Assembly: GCA_027382625.1 (NCBI GenBank)
Contig: JAJKFJ010022830.1
Span: 1-64,000 of the forward strand
Source of the DNA: Tetmemena sp. SeJ-2015
Taxonomy: Eukaryota; Ciliophora; Spirotrichea; Sporadotrichida; Oxytrichidae
Direction: 5' to 3'
Length of the DNA stretch: 64,000 nucleotides
The translations under genes and the position numbers were made by a program. Under the pieces are notes generated by a model, which was given only the letters and a program-made list of their open reading frames with translations, was not told where the DNA came from and searched no databases. Below, piece by piece: positions 11,026 through 21,941 of the stretch (position 1 is the stretch's first letter; every line of letters starts with the position of its first letter).

Positions 11026-14000
11026 GCTATATACTTCATAGAGGCCTAAATTGTAGAGGCTTATTTTGCGTTGATATGCCTGTCTCTAATAATTTACTGT
11101 ATGCAGAGGCTCATGAGGTGGACCCCTCAAAACTATTTTATCATTGAGGCCTTAGTAATGCTCCCTTTGATGAACTTGATGGGCGCTTATATCATAATCG
11201 TCAAAAGTAAATTTAATTACAATCAAATAATATACAATTCTATTTAACTTACAGTATTCTTTGAAAATTAAAATTAAATGCAAGCAAAAATGATATGTTT
11301 GCGATTTTAAAAAATTGTGAGTGTTTATAATGTCTTCTACTGCTATAAACGGCTCTTCTATATAGTTTGAGAATTGCAAATTTGAGAATAAGTTTGTATA
11401 TTGTTTATAATAGTGTCTATTTTTGTTAACTTTTTTGTAAAATATAATATGTAGTAAAGGGGACAAACTAATTTTTGATGCAAGCACAGAACTACTGAAC
11501 ATTTACATTCATATTAAGCTGTTTGTTTCTCCAGTTTATTTATTTAGTTGATTGGAAAATAAAGACTGGCTCTCTGAGCTTGAGTTACCTCGTTAAAATA
11601 AATATATAACTAGTTTTCTACTTAGCAGTGATTTCAATTTACAGTCCGTGGGATATCTAACTGACAACTCTACCACTCTAAATGTATATTTAATAATGTG
11701 CTTTAGTTTGCTTTACTTCGCTGCTTCTCAGTTCAAATTCGAGGAGATGTTCTTGGAATTCTTGCATTTGAGGCTCTAGGAAATCAAAAACAAAGAAAAG
11801 CTATAACAGGTACTCAATATACCCTAATTCACAAATTAAAAGAGATTTAACAAATTATCCAACTCTTTAAAAATTGTTAAATTTTATTTGTTAAGATTTG
11901 TATATCAAAGAGGAAATATAAATAAGGATTAAATAGCAAATTAGCTTTATTAAAATAAAATGAATCTGAATAAATTTATTATTTCTTGTATACTTAAAAA
12001 TATGTATTTATCGTCTTTATGTTCTAAGACGGAGTATTGCTACTAAGAGCGCAAAAAGGGTGCAAGGTAGTTAATCATTTTTATATTTAGTTATATACCA
12101 AAATTAAAGCTTTAAACTGATGTAATCTACTTTCCTGCATTTATATTTTCCTCCAAAAGAAATTGGCAATGAGTGCCAACAAAAATAAAAACCTTCTCCA
12201 AGAATCTCAATAGGAGAGATAAAATACTAACCTCCCGAGAATTGATAACTTGCAAGGATCTGATTAAATTCAAAACCTTGCTCAAGATCTTTAATTTTTT
12301 AATCTGTGTACCATTTTCGAAGGGTTAACTTTTCGCCCTGAATATAGCACTTCAGAAAACAGTAGTAACTTCACATTCTTCGAATGGCTTGAGAGCAAGC
12401 GAGAAGAAATCCTATATCAACAGTAGCCAGAGTAAAATTTTCAGACAAATAGTCAGGAGGTAAAGAGCTACTTCATAAAAGTAGAACCAATATCACTCTC
12501 TCTGCAGATTACTATCAGCTATTTACAGGCAGATCAATAAATTCTACTAGTGATAAAGGAAATATCTGCCATTAAAAAGCTTATCAGTATTTTTACTTAT
12601 TTTAATTTAAACTCTAAAACACCAAGAGCAGGGAGAAATTCACAAATGTGTTCATTAACTCAACAGCTCATAATATATTCACTCCAATAAATGGACTGCT
12701 TGGAGTAGTGCAGTTGATGGAACGAGAGTCAGCCTGCAATTCTTTAATTCAGAGCTACTTATCAGTAATGAAGAGTTGCATCTGTCACTTGTACTACTCC
12801 ACTCAAAATATAATAGAACACTCACGCATCAGACTCAAATAATACTCACATGATACTAAACAAGTAAAGTAAATAAGTCATAAATGCTAATCATTTGCTA
12901 TTAGAAAAGATTAGTCTTTATTTATAAAGGCATGAAAGAGCAGTTAAAAAATTGAAAAGATAGGATGATGAAATATCTGAGTTATTAAATTGCAATAAAT
13001 TTGGTGGAAGCTGAAATTTTACAAGGATGATTCTCTAAATTCTATAAGTAATTTCAATTAAGCATTTAAGTTTTACTTAGAACTCCATGAATTAATTTGA
13101 TATTTAATCAAAATTATATATTAAATTACTGATCTTCCAAGATAAAATCTCACTCGCATATAAAATTAATACCTTGAACTTATTTTTTAAATCCACGATT
13201 CTTTTCAATCATTTAACATTATCTCTAGATAAGCTTACTAAGGAGGTAGTGAGTATCTTCTTTACTGAGGCGAAGCGAAAGGACATCAGCTTTACATAAT
13301 CAATGCGGGTAAGCCAGAGCAACATGGTTGTGAACATTCAAAGCACTAAAGTCAAACTTGTTATATATAACCTCATCAGCAACGCTTTTAAGTACACACA
13401 CAAAGGAGAGATCAACATTATTTGCATTATTATATCTATTATAAAATTGATACAACTATTTTATTAAAGAAGTCATTTAAATTCTATTCTTATATCCTTG
13501 ATCTGTCACTGCTAAAATAAGTTGTATATTCAAGTTCAAAAATAAAGATTTAAGCCAAAATAAATTAATCAGTTATGAGATAACCTTCAATAAAAATCTT
13601 TCCATTTAATATTTTCTTATCTTTAAATAATGAAGAATTAGTCTTTAGATCGCCAATTTATAATAAAAATTAAGACTGTCTGGAAATTAAGTGGTCTTAT
13701 TTAATCTAGATATATAATTTACTCATAAAATAATCCAATATTTTAATGCAAATAAATTTTATTTCAGAAGAAATAAATTCTTTTAGTTTAATTTCTGGGG
13801 TCTAACTAATTTCAAATTTTATTTTTTTTAATTAAAAGAAAGCACAGATATAAAAGTGAAAATATGAAAATTCCTGAAGACCAAGAAGTTTAGATCTTTA
13901 TATGAATTGATTTAATCTTATTTAATTAAATCTTAATTATATTAACATGGAAGTGAACATTCTAAATTTAGATGAGCTCGAGGAATTTATTTTTATAAAA

Positions 14001-16321
14001 GTGAATTCAAGCTCCCCTTTAAAATATAATGCAAAGGTAAAATACAGTTTTCCTTAATTTTATTCAGTTACACGCAAGATGCTTTCATTTAAAATAAAAT
14101 TGATACTTTGCAGCTACATCTTTGATTTGCAGAACTAAATATCGAAAGACAATCATCTATAAAATAGTATTACTAATTTAATTGTAAATTAAAATCATTT
14201 CCTGTATGTGAGAATAAGAGACACTGGGGAAGGGATGGCAAGTCCAAATCCAGAAAAGATATTTAACCTATTTAAGAGGGGTGTTTAATTTATTAGTGTA
14301 AATGCTTTTATAAGAGTTTAAATTCTCCCCTCTTGATTTAAGAAATTTAAGGTGTCTCAGGAGAACATAAATCAATAGGGTCTAGGGCTGGGTCTTTCCA
14401 TTTCTAGCTTGATATGTAACCTACTTATTTGTTTTACAAACTATCAAATAAGTAAATCAAGATTCAAGAAATATAGTCTTACTAAATATATATATATATA
14501 TATATATTAATAGTTTAAAACATTTTAATCTAAAGCATATATAGAAAACTCTACTGCTTAATTTGCTTCCAAATCTTCATAAACTATGAATTTTAAGAAT
14601 TTATCATTAGCCTTATTTTAAATTATTTAAAGTAAACATATGCAAATAATTATTTAACTTTGTATTAAATATACTTTATTGATAATAGGCGAGCAGTTAG
14701 AGGGAAAACTGTTTCTGGAGCTACTATCTATTATTATTGTTGTTTAAGCAAAGCTCCCTTGGATAGGGATCATAATCATTTAAATCGGCACTAAAGTTTG
14801 ATTAATTTGGATGGATTTGTGTGAAGTTTACTTAATTAAAGATGAGATCAAGCTTTGGAATGATAATCCCTGTCTAGGTTTCAACATTACTCAGTAGAGC
14901 TACTTTGTCTTTGTTGCTTAAATTAAATCATTATTTTCATTTAAAAGAATGAAAAATAATAATATAAAATAAGTAAATGAGTGTTAAATAATTCTAGTAA
15001 AAGCAAACCCACAAATTAATGTGATCTTAATTGCTTAGAAATATTCTTTTTAAGTTTAATATTTTATATTAAAAAAATCTTAGCCTACATTCATTATTAT
15101 AATCATTAGAGATAGAAATTTTAGAAATATTTCACCATTTATTATTGGTAAAACTAGTAAAATCTAGCATTTTTAAAATTATGTTAGATAATTTTAAAGC
15201 AATAAAAATATCATTATATACTTGAGAAAATTATCTCTATTTTAAATTAATACAGATTAAAATGAAGTTATGTTAAATTTATTATCATTTTGCAGAAGTC
15301 TACTATGCGAAGTCACAGAAATAAAATCATAAGATAAAGATCCTAACACTATAAAAGATTGTCGTCAGAATACCTAATGAGAAACAAAAATTATAAACTA
15401 TTTTTGAGCGAAAGTGAGGAGATATAAACTTCACGAGTCCCTAAGCACTCTAGAATTGAGTTTTTAAATAAATAGTTTAAAGCCACCAAGCATCTTAAGT
15501 TTGACCCTCTCACTCGGCAGCACTCTCCCTCGAATCGAGAAATAGCGTCAACTCTCCCCAACTACCTCAAAGCAAGGAGGACACTCGAGGTTTTCACTGA
15601 CAGCTTCACGCACACCCTCCGCACCAGACAGAGGGACTCCCACCTCAGCAGCTGCAACCTCAACCCTGCTGAGTTCAGACAAGCCAATAGGGACAAGCAG
15701 AACGCGATCCTGGTTGTGGACGACACCGTGTTCAACATCGAGATCGTGAAGATGATTCTCAAAAGCCTCTACGGGTTGGCCTGCGACGAGGCGTTCTCGG
15801 GGCGGCAGGCGCTGGAAATGGTGGAGAGGAACGTGAAGAGCCACCAGGCGGGGGAGGCGACGGCGCTCTACAAGTTGGTGCTGATGGACGTGAACATGGC
15901 GGGCATGGACGGAGTGCAGGCCACCAAGCTTTTGAAGCGGAACTTCGCCGCCTACTACCAGTCCAACGGCTACCCGCTCAAGGTGTTCGCCCACACCGCC
16001 ATCCCCGAAGAGCAGTTCGGAGACCCCGAGGGGAAGGGGTTCGACGGGTTCCTGGCCAAGCCCATCAACATAGACACCCTCGAATAAGTACTCCTCCTTC
16101 AGGATATTCTTTTTAGCTATTTGTAGTAGTATTTATTTTTCTTTGAAACGAAAGTTAATAGAAGTAACAAAATACGGCTTCAAAATTTTCATTTTTAATT
16201 TACGCAATTTAAAGATTAACCTCATTAATTTCATCCTTCCTATTTTGAACCATTTTATCTCATGCTAATTCATTTAAAATCTCTATTTAGTTAAATTAAA
16301 ATCTAAGATGATAAATATTGA
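11026..16321 (+). CDS. Hybrid histidine kinase A (interrupted)
   Basis: Sensor hybrid kinase spread over about 5 kb and broken by AT-rich inserts. In order: hydrophobic N-terminal region (11030-11211, ending MGAYIIIVKSK), a conserved block YFAASQFKFEE (about 11715), the H box NSTAHNIFTPINGLLG (about 12655, phospho-accepting His), the N box LVIYNLISNAFKYTHKG (about 13355), the G1 box RIRDTGEGM (about 14210), the G2 box GLGLGLSI (about 14385), and the receiver domain (15503-16087). All catalytic boxes are present. Kinase B lies just downstream and gives the same order, which is how the pieces were assigned. The receiver part is GC-rich and abruptly different in base composition from the AT-rich kinase part. 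The true stop is unclear: TAA at 16085 would be Gln and the next in-frame TGA is 16319. Not every insert boundary could be resolved. Confidence 0.7.
12867..13239 (+). other. Putative IES in kinase A, pointer AAG, about 373 bp
   Basis: Very AT-rich, non-coding insert between the codons for KQVK and EVVSIFFTEA. AAG occurs at both edges, and deleting one copy plus the insert joins the H-box segment to the N-box segment in frame. Kinase B has only about 13 bp at the matching place. Confidence 0.6.
14488..14510. repeat. (TA)n microsatellite
   Basis: About eleven TA units inside AT-rich DNA between the G2 box and receiver of kinase A. Simple repeat; no function inferred. Confidence 0.9.
15503..16087 (+). 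other. GC-rich receiver module, copy 3 (C-terminus of kinase A)
   Basis: The same module as at 542-1126 and 8964-9548. Shared sequence starts at about 15500 (TTTGACCCTC) and ends soon after the terminal TAA at about 16125, where an 8-bp difference appears. Here alone it follows a kinase core, so this is the likely parent arrangement. Confidence 0.85.
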
Positions 16322-16929
16322 TATGACAATTTAAAACTTTGATATTTTTAGAATCTCTTCAAATTTATATAATTTGTTAGTTCTTATAGATGTCAGAATA
16401 TTAATAACAAAGTATTTTTTTATATATATAAAAATATTGTTATTTATCTTTAACCCTTCTATTTGTGAATAAATGTAATATAATTTTAGATTTTAAGATT
16501 CAAATTTTTTGAAAGAATTACGAATAAAGACAATGTAAAACTCCTCAAATTAAAACCTATAAACATCATTATAGATTATAATTTAATTGAAATTTATAAC
16601 TTATTTAAATTAATTTATATTCATTGAAGTATAGAAGTAGTTAAAATACTCGTTTACCCCTAATATCAGTTTTATTTGAGTTATCAAACAATTAATTAAG
16701 ATTCTCTATAATCTTCTACATAAAACTTTAGATTCACTATTCAGCATTCATAATTTTCACTTATAATCGAGCACTCTATTTTTTACAATACTTAAGCAAA
16801 TAATTATAATTTTGATTCATGAAAATTTGAATTACTAATGTGGATAAAAATTAATTTTTTAATTTAATCTGCAAGTTAAATCTAGTATATGATAAATTTC
16901 TAACTTTAATTGGGGATATTATTTAACAT

Positions 16930-19900
16930 TTTCAGGGATTAAAGAAAGTTGTTTATGCAGAGATCATCAGAACCGCCTCAATAGACCTAAACATATCAAA
17001 ATTATAGAGATTTTCTTAACGCAAACCCCCACTCAGGATTTCACAAATAGTAGTATAAGGACTATTACCTTAAGTCAATCCTTTCCTATCAATCCAAATT
17101 GCTGCTTATTTATTCTATTTTCCTTTATTCTGCACATTGCGTACGTTCACTTTATGATTTTGGGGTTGGCAATACCGTTTATGGAAAAAGATTTATTTAA
17201 AGATGTGGTAGGAGGGTATATGCGACTTAGCTTTGCAATGGTGCTGATCTACTTGACTGAGAAATTCATGTACTGGCGCCCCAAATACTTCTTCCTCATG
17301 GAGAACTTCATTTCCCTCCCACTCACTCACTTCTTAGCTGCAATGATCATGATAGCAAAGAGCAAAGATATACTGTAATAAATTAGTTTTAAAGATAAGT
17401 TGATATATGACTCTCCACAACTTCATCGGCGTGTACTGTATGCTCAAGCTTTTTGTGTCGCCGGTCAACTGGAAAATTAAAACGGCATCTTTTTTAATAA
17501 CTTAAGTCGTCTTCTATACACTAATTGTTTATCATCTAGGGTTTCAAGTAGAGGGACTCTCAAACTATTATAATAAATAATCTTCCCCGTCTTCTTAACT
17601 AAAAAAGTATTAATTTTCGGTCTTCTCCTCATTTATAAATAAGCAAATAAAATAATTTGGAAATTTATTTTTATCTCCAATTATTATTTATTTAAGGTAT
17701 GGTAAAATAATTTTAAATTAAAATAAGCGTATTGAAATAAAGATTTAAATAATTTAGTGTGATGTACTTCGCAGCTGCTCAATATAAATTCTAGGATATA
17801 AGTTTGGAATTCATGTACCTGCGGCTTCAAGAAATAAAGAATAAGGAAAAGTTGCAGCAAGTCCTGAACATGTTCTAAACAACCAATTAAAACTATATAT
17901 TTTCTAAATAATTTGTAAGTTTAAGAGGGCGTGCTGGTTGTAGATTTGCAATAAGGAGTAGATTCAATCATCTATCAAAATAAAATTATTCCATTCATAA
18001 AACAATTAAAAAAGAATTCTATTATATAGTAAATAATTTTATTTTAATCTACTAAAATGAGAGCCTTAAAAATATGCAGAGGACCTTTCCTTATTAATAT
18101 ATTTTAATTTCGGAAATCTCTGCTCTCCAGAATAAAGAATGATTATAAAATATTAAATATGAAAGATTAAAGGTAATGATTTCCAGGTGCTGTAGAGCTA
18201 ATTGACTGAGGAGGAAAAATTATACACCTTTAAGGAGGAAACTTAGATGTCCTCAAGTTCATGGGATTAGAATACATTATTTTTAATCTAAGTAGTGTTT
18301 TTGAAGGTCTTCAATTCAAAGAAATAATTTATTTACTAATTCCGGCCCGAGTTCAACATTAGAGGTCAGATGGTGATGTCATTCAAAGAATGGGTGGAAG
18401 CTCAAAGAGCGCTAGCTGTCGAAGCTCCTCTCCAGAATGAAAACTCTATGGCTGATAGAGTACTAAGGGAGAACACCTCCTCCCAAGTGAAGAGTTACTT
18501 CCTCAAGGTGGAGCCAATCTCAGCCTCTTTATAGATAAGCATAAGTCAGATTACAATGGACAGGCAGCTACTCATAGTCATTAAGGAAATCTCAGCCATA
18601 AAAAAGCTGCATTTATCATTTATTGCAAAAGACAAAGAATCAAGAGAAGTTCACAAACGTCTTCATCAATTCAACAGCACACAATATTTTCACTCCCATC
18701 AACGGGCTGCTTGGAGTTAGCATTATAAAAAAAACAATATTTTGAAAGTTATCTAGCTGATTGAAGTGGAGAGTGAAGCAGGATTCAAAGGTGAGTGGGT
18801 ACCTGAGGATAATGAAGAACTGTATTTCTCACCTCTACTTCACAACTTAGAACATAATTATTATCTTAATTGAGCACTCCAGAATCAGATTGAAGCAGCC
18901 CACCCTCGAGAATAAACAAGTGAAACTTGAGTCAGTGGTAAGAGGAGGTCTTCAATATTTTCACAACTGATGCCAGTAAGAAAAATATAGAGTACGCCAT
19001 GCAAATCAACCAAGGAGATTTAATGATTTCAACGCAGTCTTCAAAGCTACAGCTAGTTCTCTTCAACTTCCTCAGCAACGCCTTCAAATATACTGAGATG
19101 GGATAGTAGCACATTAGTTTTATTTTTGTCTTTTTTTGTTGTAGATAGATAAATGTGGAGGCAAACATTTTAAGCCTTGAGGAGCTTGAGGGATTCTAAC
19201 AGCCTTTTAAAATTGAGATTAAAGCTATGAGGAGTTAAGTGAGTACCTATGTAAAGGCGTAGCAAGATTTATAAACTTCAACTGCTCAAAGATATCTATA
19301 CCTCAGCGTATAAGACACTGGCTAGGGTATGGACTCCCTCCACCCAGAGAAAGTATTCAGTCTCTTCTTATTTAAGTATTGTTATTTTTCCACAAATTTA
19401 AGGTTTCAAGAAATAACATCAACCAACAAGGACTTGGACTTGGTCTTTCAATCTCCAGCTTAATCTGTAAGTGTGTGTACTGCTCTATTCTTAGATATCT
19501 TTATTCCAAAAGAGGTATACCAACTATTCTCTTGTCAAAAAGTTGCTAATAAATTAATATTCTTATTATTGTTCTTAGGTGAGCAATTAAATGGGTAGCT
19601 GTTCGTTGAGATCTAATTTAAAATATAATTGAGTATTCGAAGGTGGGCCTCGGATCAAAGTTCGGACTTCTGCTTCCAGTGAGTGTATTGAGAATTCAAG
19701 ATTTGGAATCTCTGCCTTCGTTCAAAGCTACTAACAGCTAAATTAAAGCACATTTAATAATTAAATTATGAGTGTGACCTCCAGAGAAAATATTCCCTTA
19801 CTTCAAACTTCTGAGAGTTTGAGGATAACTGAAACTGAAGAAGGAAAAACTGTCGCCTTATTCAATCCAATATTATATTAAATGCTTTAATAAGTCTTAT

Positions 19901-20678
19901 CATTTATAAATATTAGGATGTGGAGATGCTTCTAAGAGTCTTAATTTCAAGAATTCTTGGAGCAATATTCCTTAAATCTTTGCTGAAAATATAGTGGGAG
20001 GAGAGGAGGAAGAAGAAAAGGTATAAATTAAGGGAGATTTTGATGAAGTATATGGATTTTTCTAAAAGAATAAAGAATAGTAAAACAAATAGTCCAAGAG
20101 AATGAGCAAGAGCACTCCTATCTAGAGACTCTCTAAAAAGGTATTTGATTTGCAATATAGGCCTCACCATTCCAACTTAATCCCATAAAAAATCTTATTA
20201 GATTGATTATAAGAGCACAGATAAGATGATTTTAGCTAAATTCTGGTATTTTTAAAAATAAATTAAAAAGGTAGTAGACGACACTATCTTCAACGTGGAG
20301 ATAGTCCGCATGATCCTATCCAATATTTTCAATCTGAATTGTGACGAAGCCTACTCCGGCAAACAAGCTTTTGAGAAACTTAGCGAAAATGTGTGGAATA
20401 ATAAACACTAATAGAAGCCTCTCTATAGACTAATTCTAATGGATATCAACATGGCAGGTTTAGATGGGGTTTAAACCACTAACCTCATTCGCAAAAACTA
20501 CTCAGAGTACTTCTCATAGGCCAAAGAACTTAAGATTTATGCCCACACTGCCATTCCAGAAGAATAATTTGGTGACGCCGCTGATAAGGGCTTCGATGGG
20601 TTTCTCCCTAAACCACTTAATATAGAACTTCTCGGATAAATCCTCAGGAGACTTGAGATTATTTCTCTCGCACTCTGA
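16930..20678 (+). CDS. Hybrid histidine kinase B (interrupted)
   Basis: Paralogue of kinase A in the same orientation. An unbroken TGA-free frame from about 16937 to 17377 encodes several membrane segments ending FLAAMIMIAKSKD. Then follow LFVSPVNWKIKT (17455), YFAAAQYKFQD (17767), VMSFKEWVEAQRALAVEAP (18375), the H box INSTAHNIFTPINGLLG (18667), the N box LQLVLFNFLSNAFKYTEMG (19050), the G1 box VQDTGQGM (19305), the G2 box GLGLGLSI (19430) and a receiver VVDDTIFN...LILMDINMAGLDG...YAHTAIPEEQFG...LPKPLNIE (20270-20640). The receiver uses TAA/TAG for Gln and is AT-rich, unlike copy A. TGA stop at 20676. Role: His-Asp phosphorelay sensor at a membrane; ligand unknown. Confidence 0.75.
18929..18941 (+). 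other. Putative 13-bp IES in kinase B, pointer GAG
   Basis: GAG repeats at both edges. Removal changes frame so that KQVKLE continues as EVFNIFTTDASKKN, matching kinase A KQVK-EVVSIFFTEAKRKD. This is the site where kinase A carries the 373-bp insert. Confidence 0.6.
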
Positions 20679-20788
20679 AATTATCCTATATATAGATCAC
20701 AATAGTTTTAATGTTCTTTTCCCATATTGAAACCAGAGATTAGATTTTTAAGTAAGAGAAATAAATGATTCTAAATAACTTTGGTTGT

Positions 20789-21813
20789 TCAAATTTAGCA
20801 CATTTAGACATAGTCCTCTTTGCAAAGGGGATAGATTAAGACGAAACTTTTGTTGATTGCAAAGTTTCCAGGGTTTACAACCTGTACAAACTTGCTGTTG
20901 TTCTTAGTGTTCTCATCCTCTTCCAATGATTGCTGAATCTAAGCAAAGTCACTGCTAATGAGGTTGTTGCGGGAGGTTTATGGAACTGGAATGGAGTGGT
21001 GGTATTCTTGGATCTCGTCACACAAAACAAGGAAGTCAGGCTGAGGGACAAGTTGCAGAGCATCTCCAAAAGACCACATGATTGGTTGAGTCACTGCTGG
21101 TAGAGGCAGAAGGTTTCCTTGTTAGAGGAGAGTGTTTGCTATCTTGATCGAGTCCTCGATTCTCTAAGGCTGAACCCACTGCTCCTCCTTGGGTCCTTAC
21201 CTGGCTTCGGCATCAAGAGTTTTTTCTTAAGCTATTTAGATCTTAGGAATTTAGTTCCTCTTTAGCTTTTTAAAGAAGTTGTAGCGAGCAATCACTATCT
21301 CCTTACCATAGTAGCTAATTCTATATGAAGAGAAATATATTTAAGTTTTGAGGATGATTCTAAGAGGGTTAGTACCTAGAATGACGTTCTTAATTCTTTG
21401 AGGTCCATTTCCTTTGAAAGAAGTGAGCAAGAATTCCTGGAACTGCAGGCAGGGCATTAGCTTTGGTTGGCCTGGGTCATTATTTAAAGCATATGCTAAT
21501 TAAATCATCAATGGAAGGTACGAATATCCACTGAGAGCTGTCGCGAAGGAACAGCAAATTGTTCTCTCTTATTCAATATCAATTTAATAAATGAATATAT
21601 AATTTCATTTAATCATGAATTTATTTGCATGTTTTATTCTTATTTAGATTGCCTGTCCTATGCTTTCAAAGTAAGACTTGAACTGGTCGTAGGAGAGATT
21701 CTCAAAGTTCTTAGAGGAGAAGAAGTTACCCACAAGGACTATGATGTCTGGCTTTAGTTTCTCAAGTCCCTAACACAATTCCACAAGCGCCTTCTAAGTG
21801 TTGACAGAGTCAA
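20789..21813 (-). CDS. POLE2: DNA polymerase epsilon subunit 2 (POLE2/Dpb2-like), 3' part
   Basis: C-terminal half of the B-subunit of DNA polymerase epsilon, an inactive calcineurin-like phosphoesterase fold that scaffolds the replicative polymerase. Visible landmarks: KPDIIVLVGNFFSSKNF (fits the family motif xxVLMGNF), QWIFVPSIDDLNNDPGQPK (family xFVPGPxDP), PIMWSFGDALQLVPQPDFLVLCDEI and VNPGNFAINKSFVLIYP (family NPGSF). The N-terminal half is absent here and lies at 45557-46883. Two IESs (71 bp and 16 bp) interrupt this part. With both removed and joined at the 12-bp pointer to the 5' part, the reading frame is exactly 743 codons with one TGA at 20789-20791. The pointer is shared with the 5' part, so the coding part effectively starts at 21813. 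Identification as POLE2 rests on motif recall, not a search. Confidence 0.85.
21484..21499 (-). other. Putative 16-bp IES in POLE2, pointer TTTAA
   Basis: Direct repeat TTAAA (plus strand) at 21484-21488 and 21500-21504. Deleting 16 bp restores PSIDD-LNNDPGQPKLMP. Without deletion the frame meets a TGA. Confidence 0.8.
21568..21638 (-). other. Putative 71-bp IES in POLE2, pointer AATAAG
   Basis: Plus-strand CTTATT at 21568-21573 and 21639-21644. The insert has no GT donor, so it is not an intron. Removal joins SIGQAIQIRE to NNLLFLRDSSQWIFVP. Confidence 0.85.
21802..21813 (-). repeat. 12-bp POLE2 pointer, downstream copy
   Basis: Minus-strand TTGACTCTGTCA, also found at 45557-45568 on the same strand. 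It is the junction between the two POLE2 parts. The flanking bases differ, so the shared block is exactly 12 bp. Confidence 0.9.
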
Positions 21814-21941
21814 ATTAATTCTCCCTTAGAGTAAAATGATTCTATATTAAATTATCACAATAAATTAGTTCTTTCTTTCCACATAATATATATCCTTCAT
21901 TCGAAGTCCTTACATTAAATCATCCTAATAGATTATTACTT

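Noticed and set aside
21814..21928. Upstream extension of the POLE2 3' frame (RTSNEGYILCGKKELIYCDN) as the N-terminus of a short gene
   Set aside because: It has no ATG after the preceding TGA and does not resemble POLE2; the 12-bp pointer at 21802-21813 explains why coding identity begins there.
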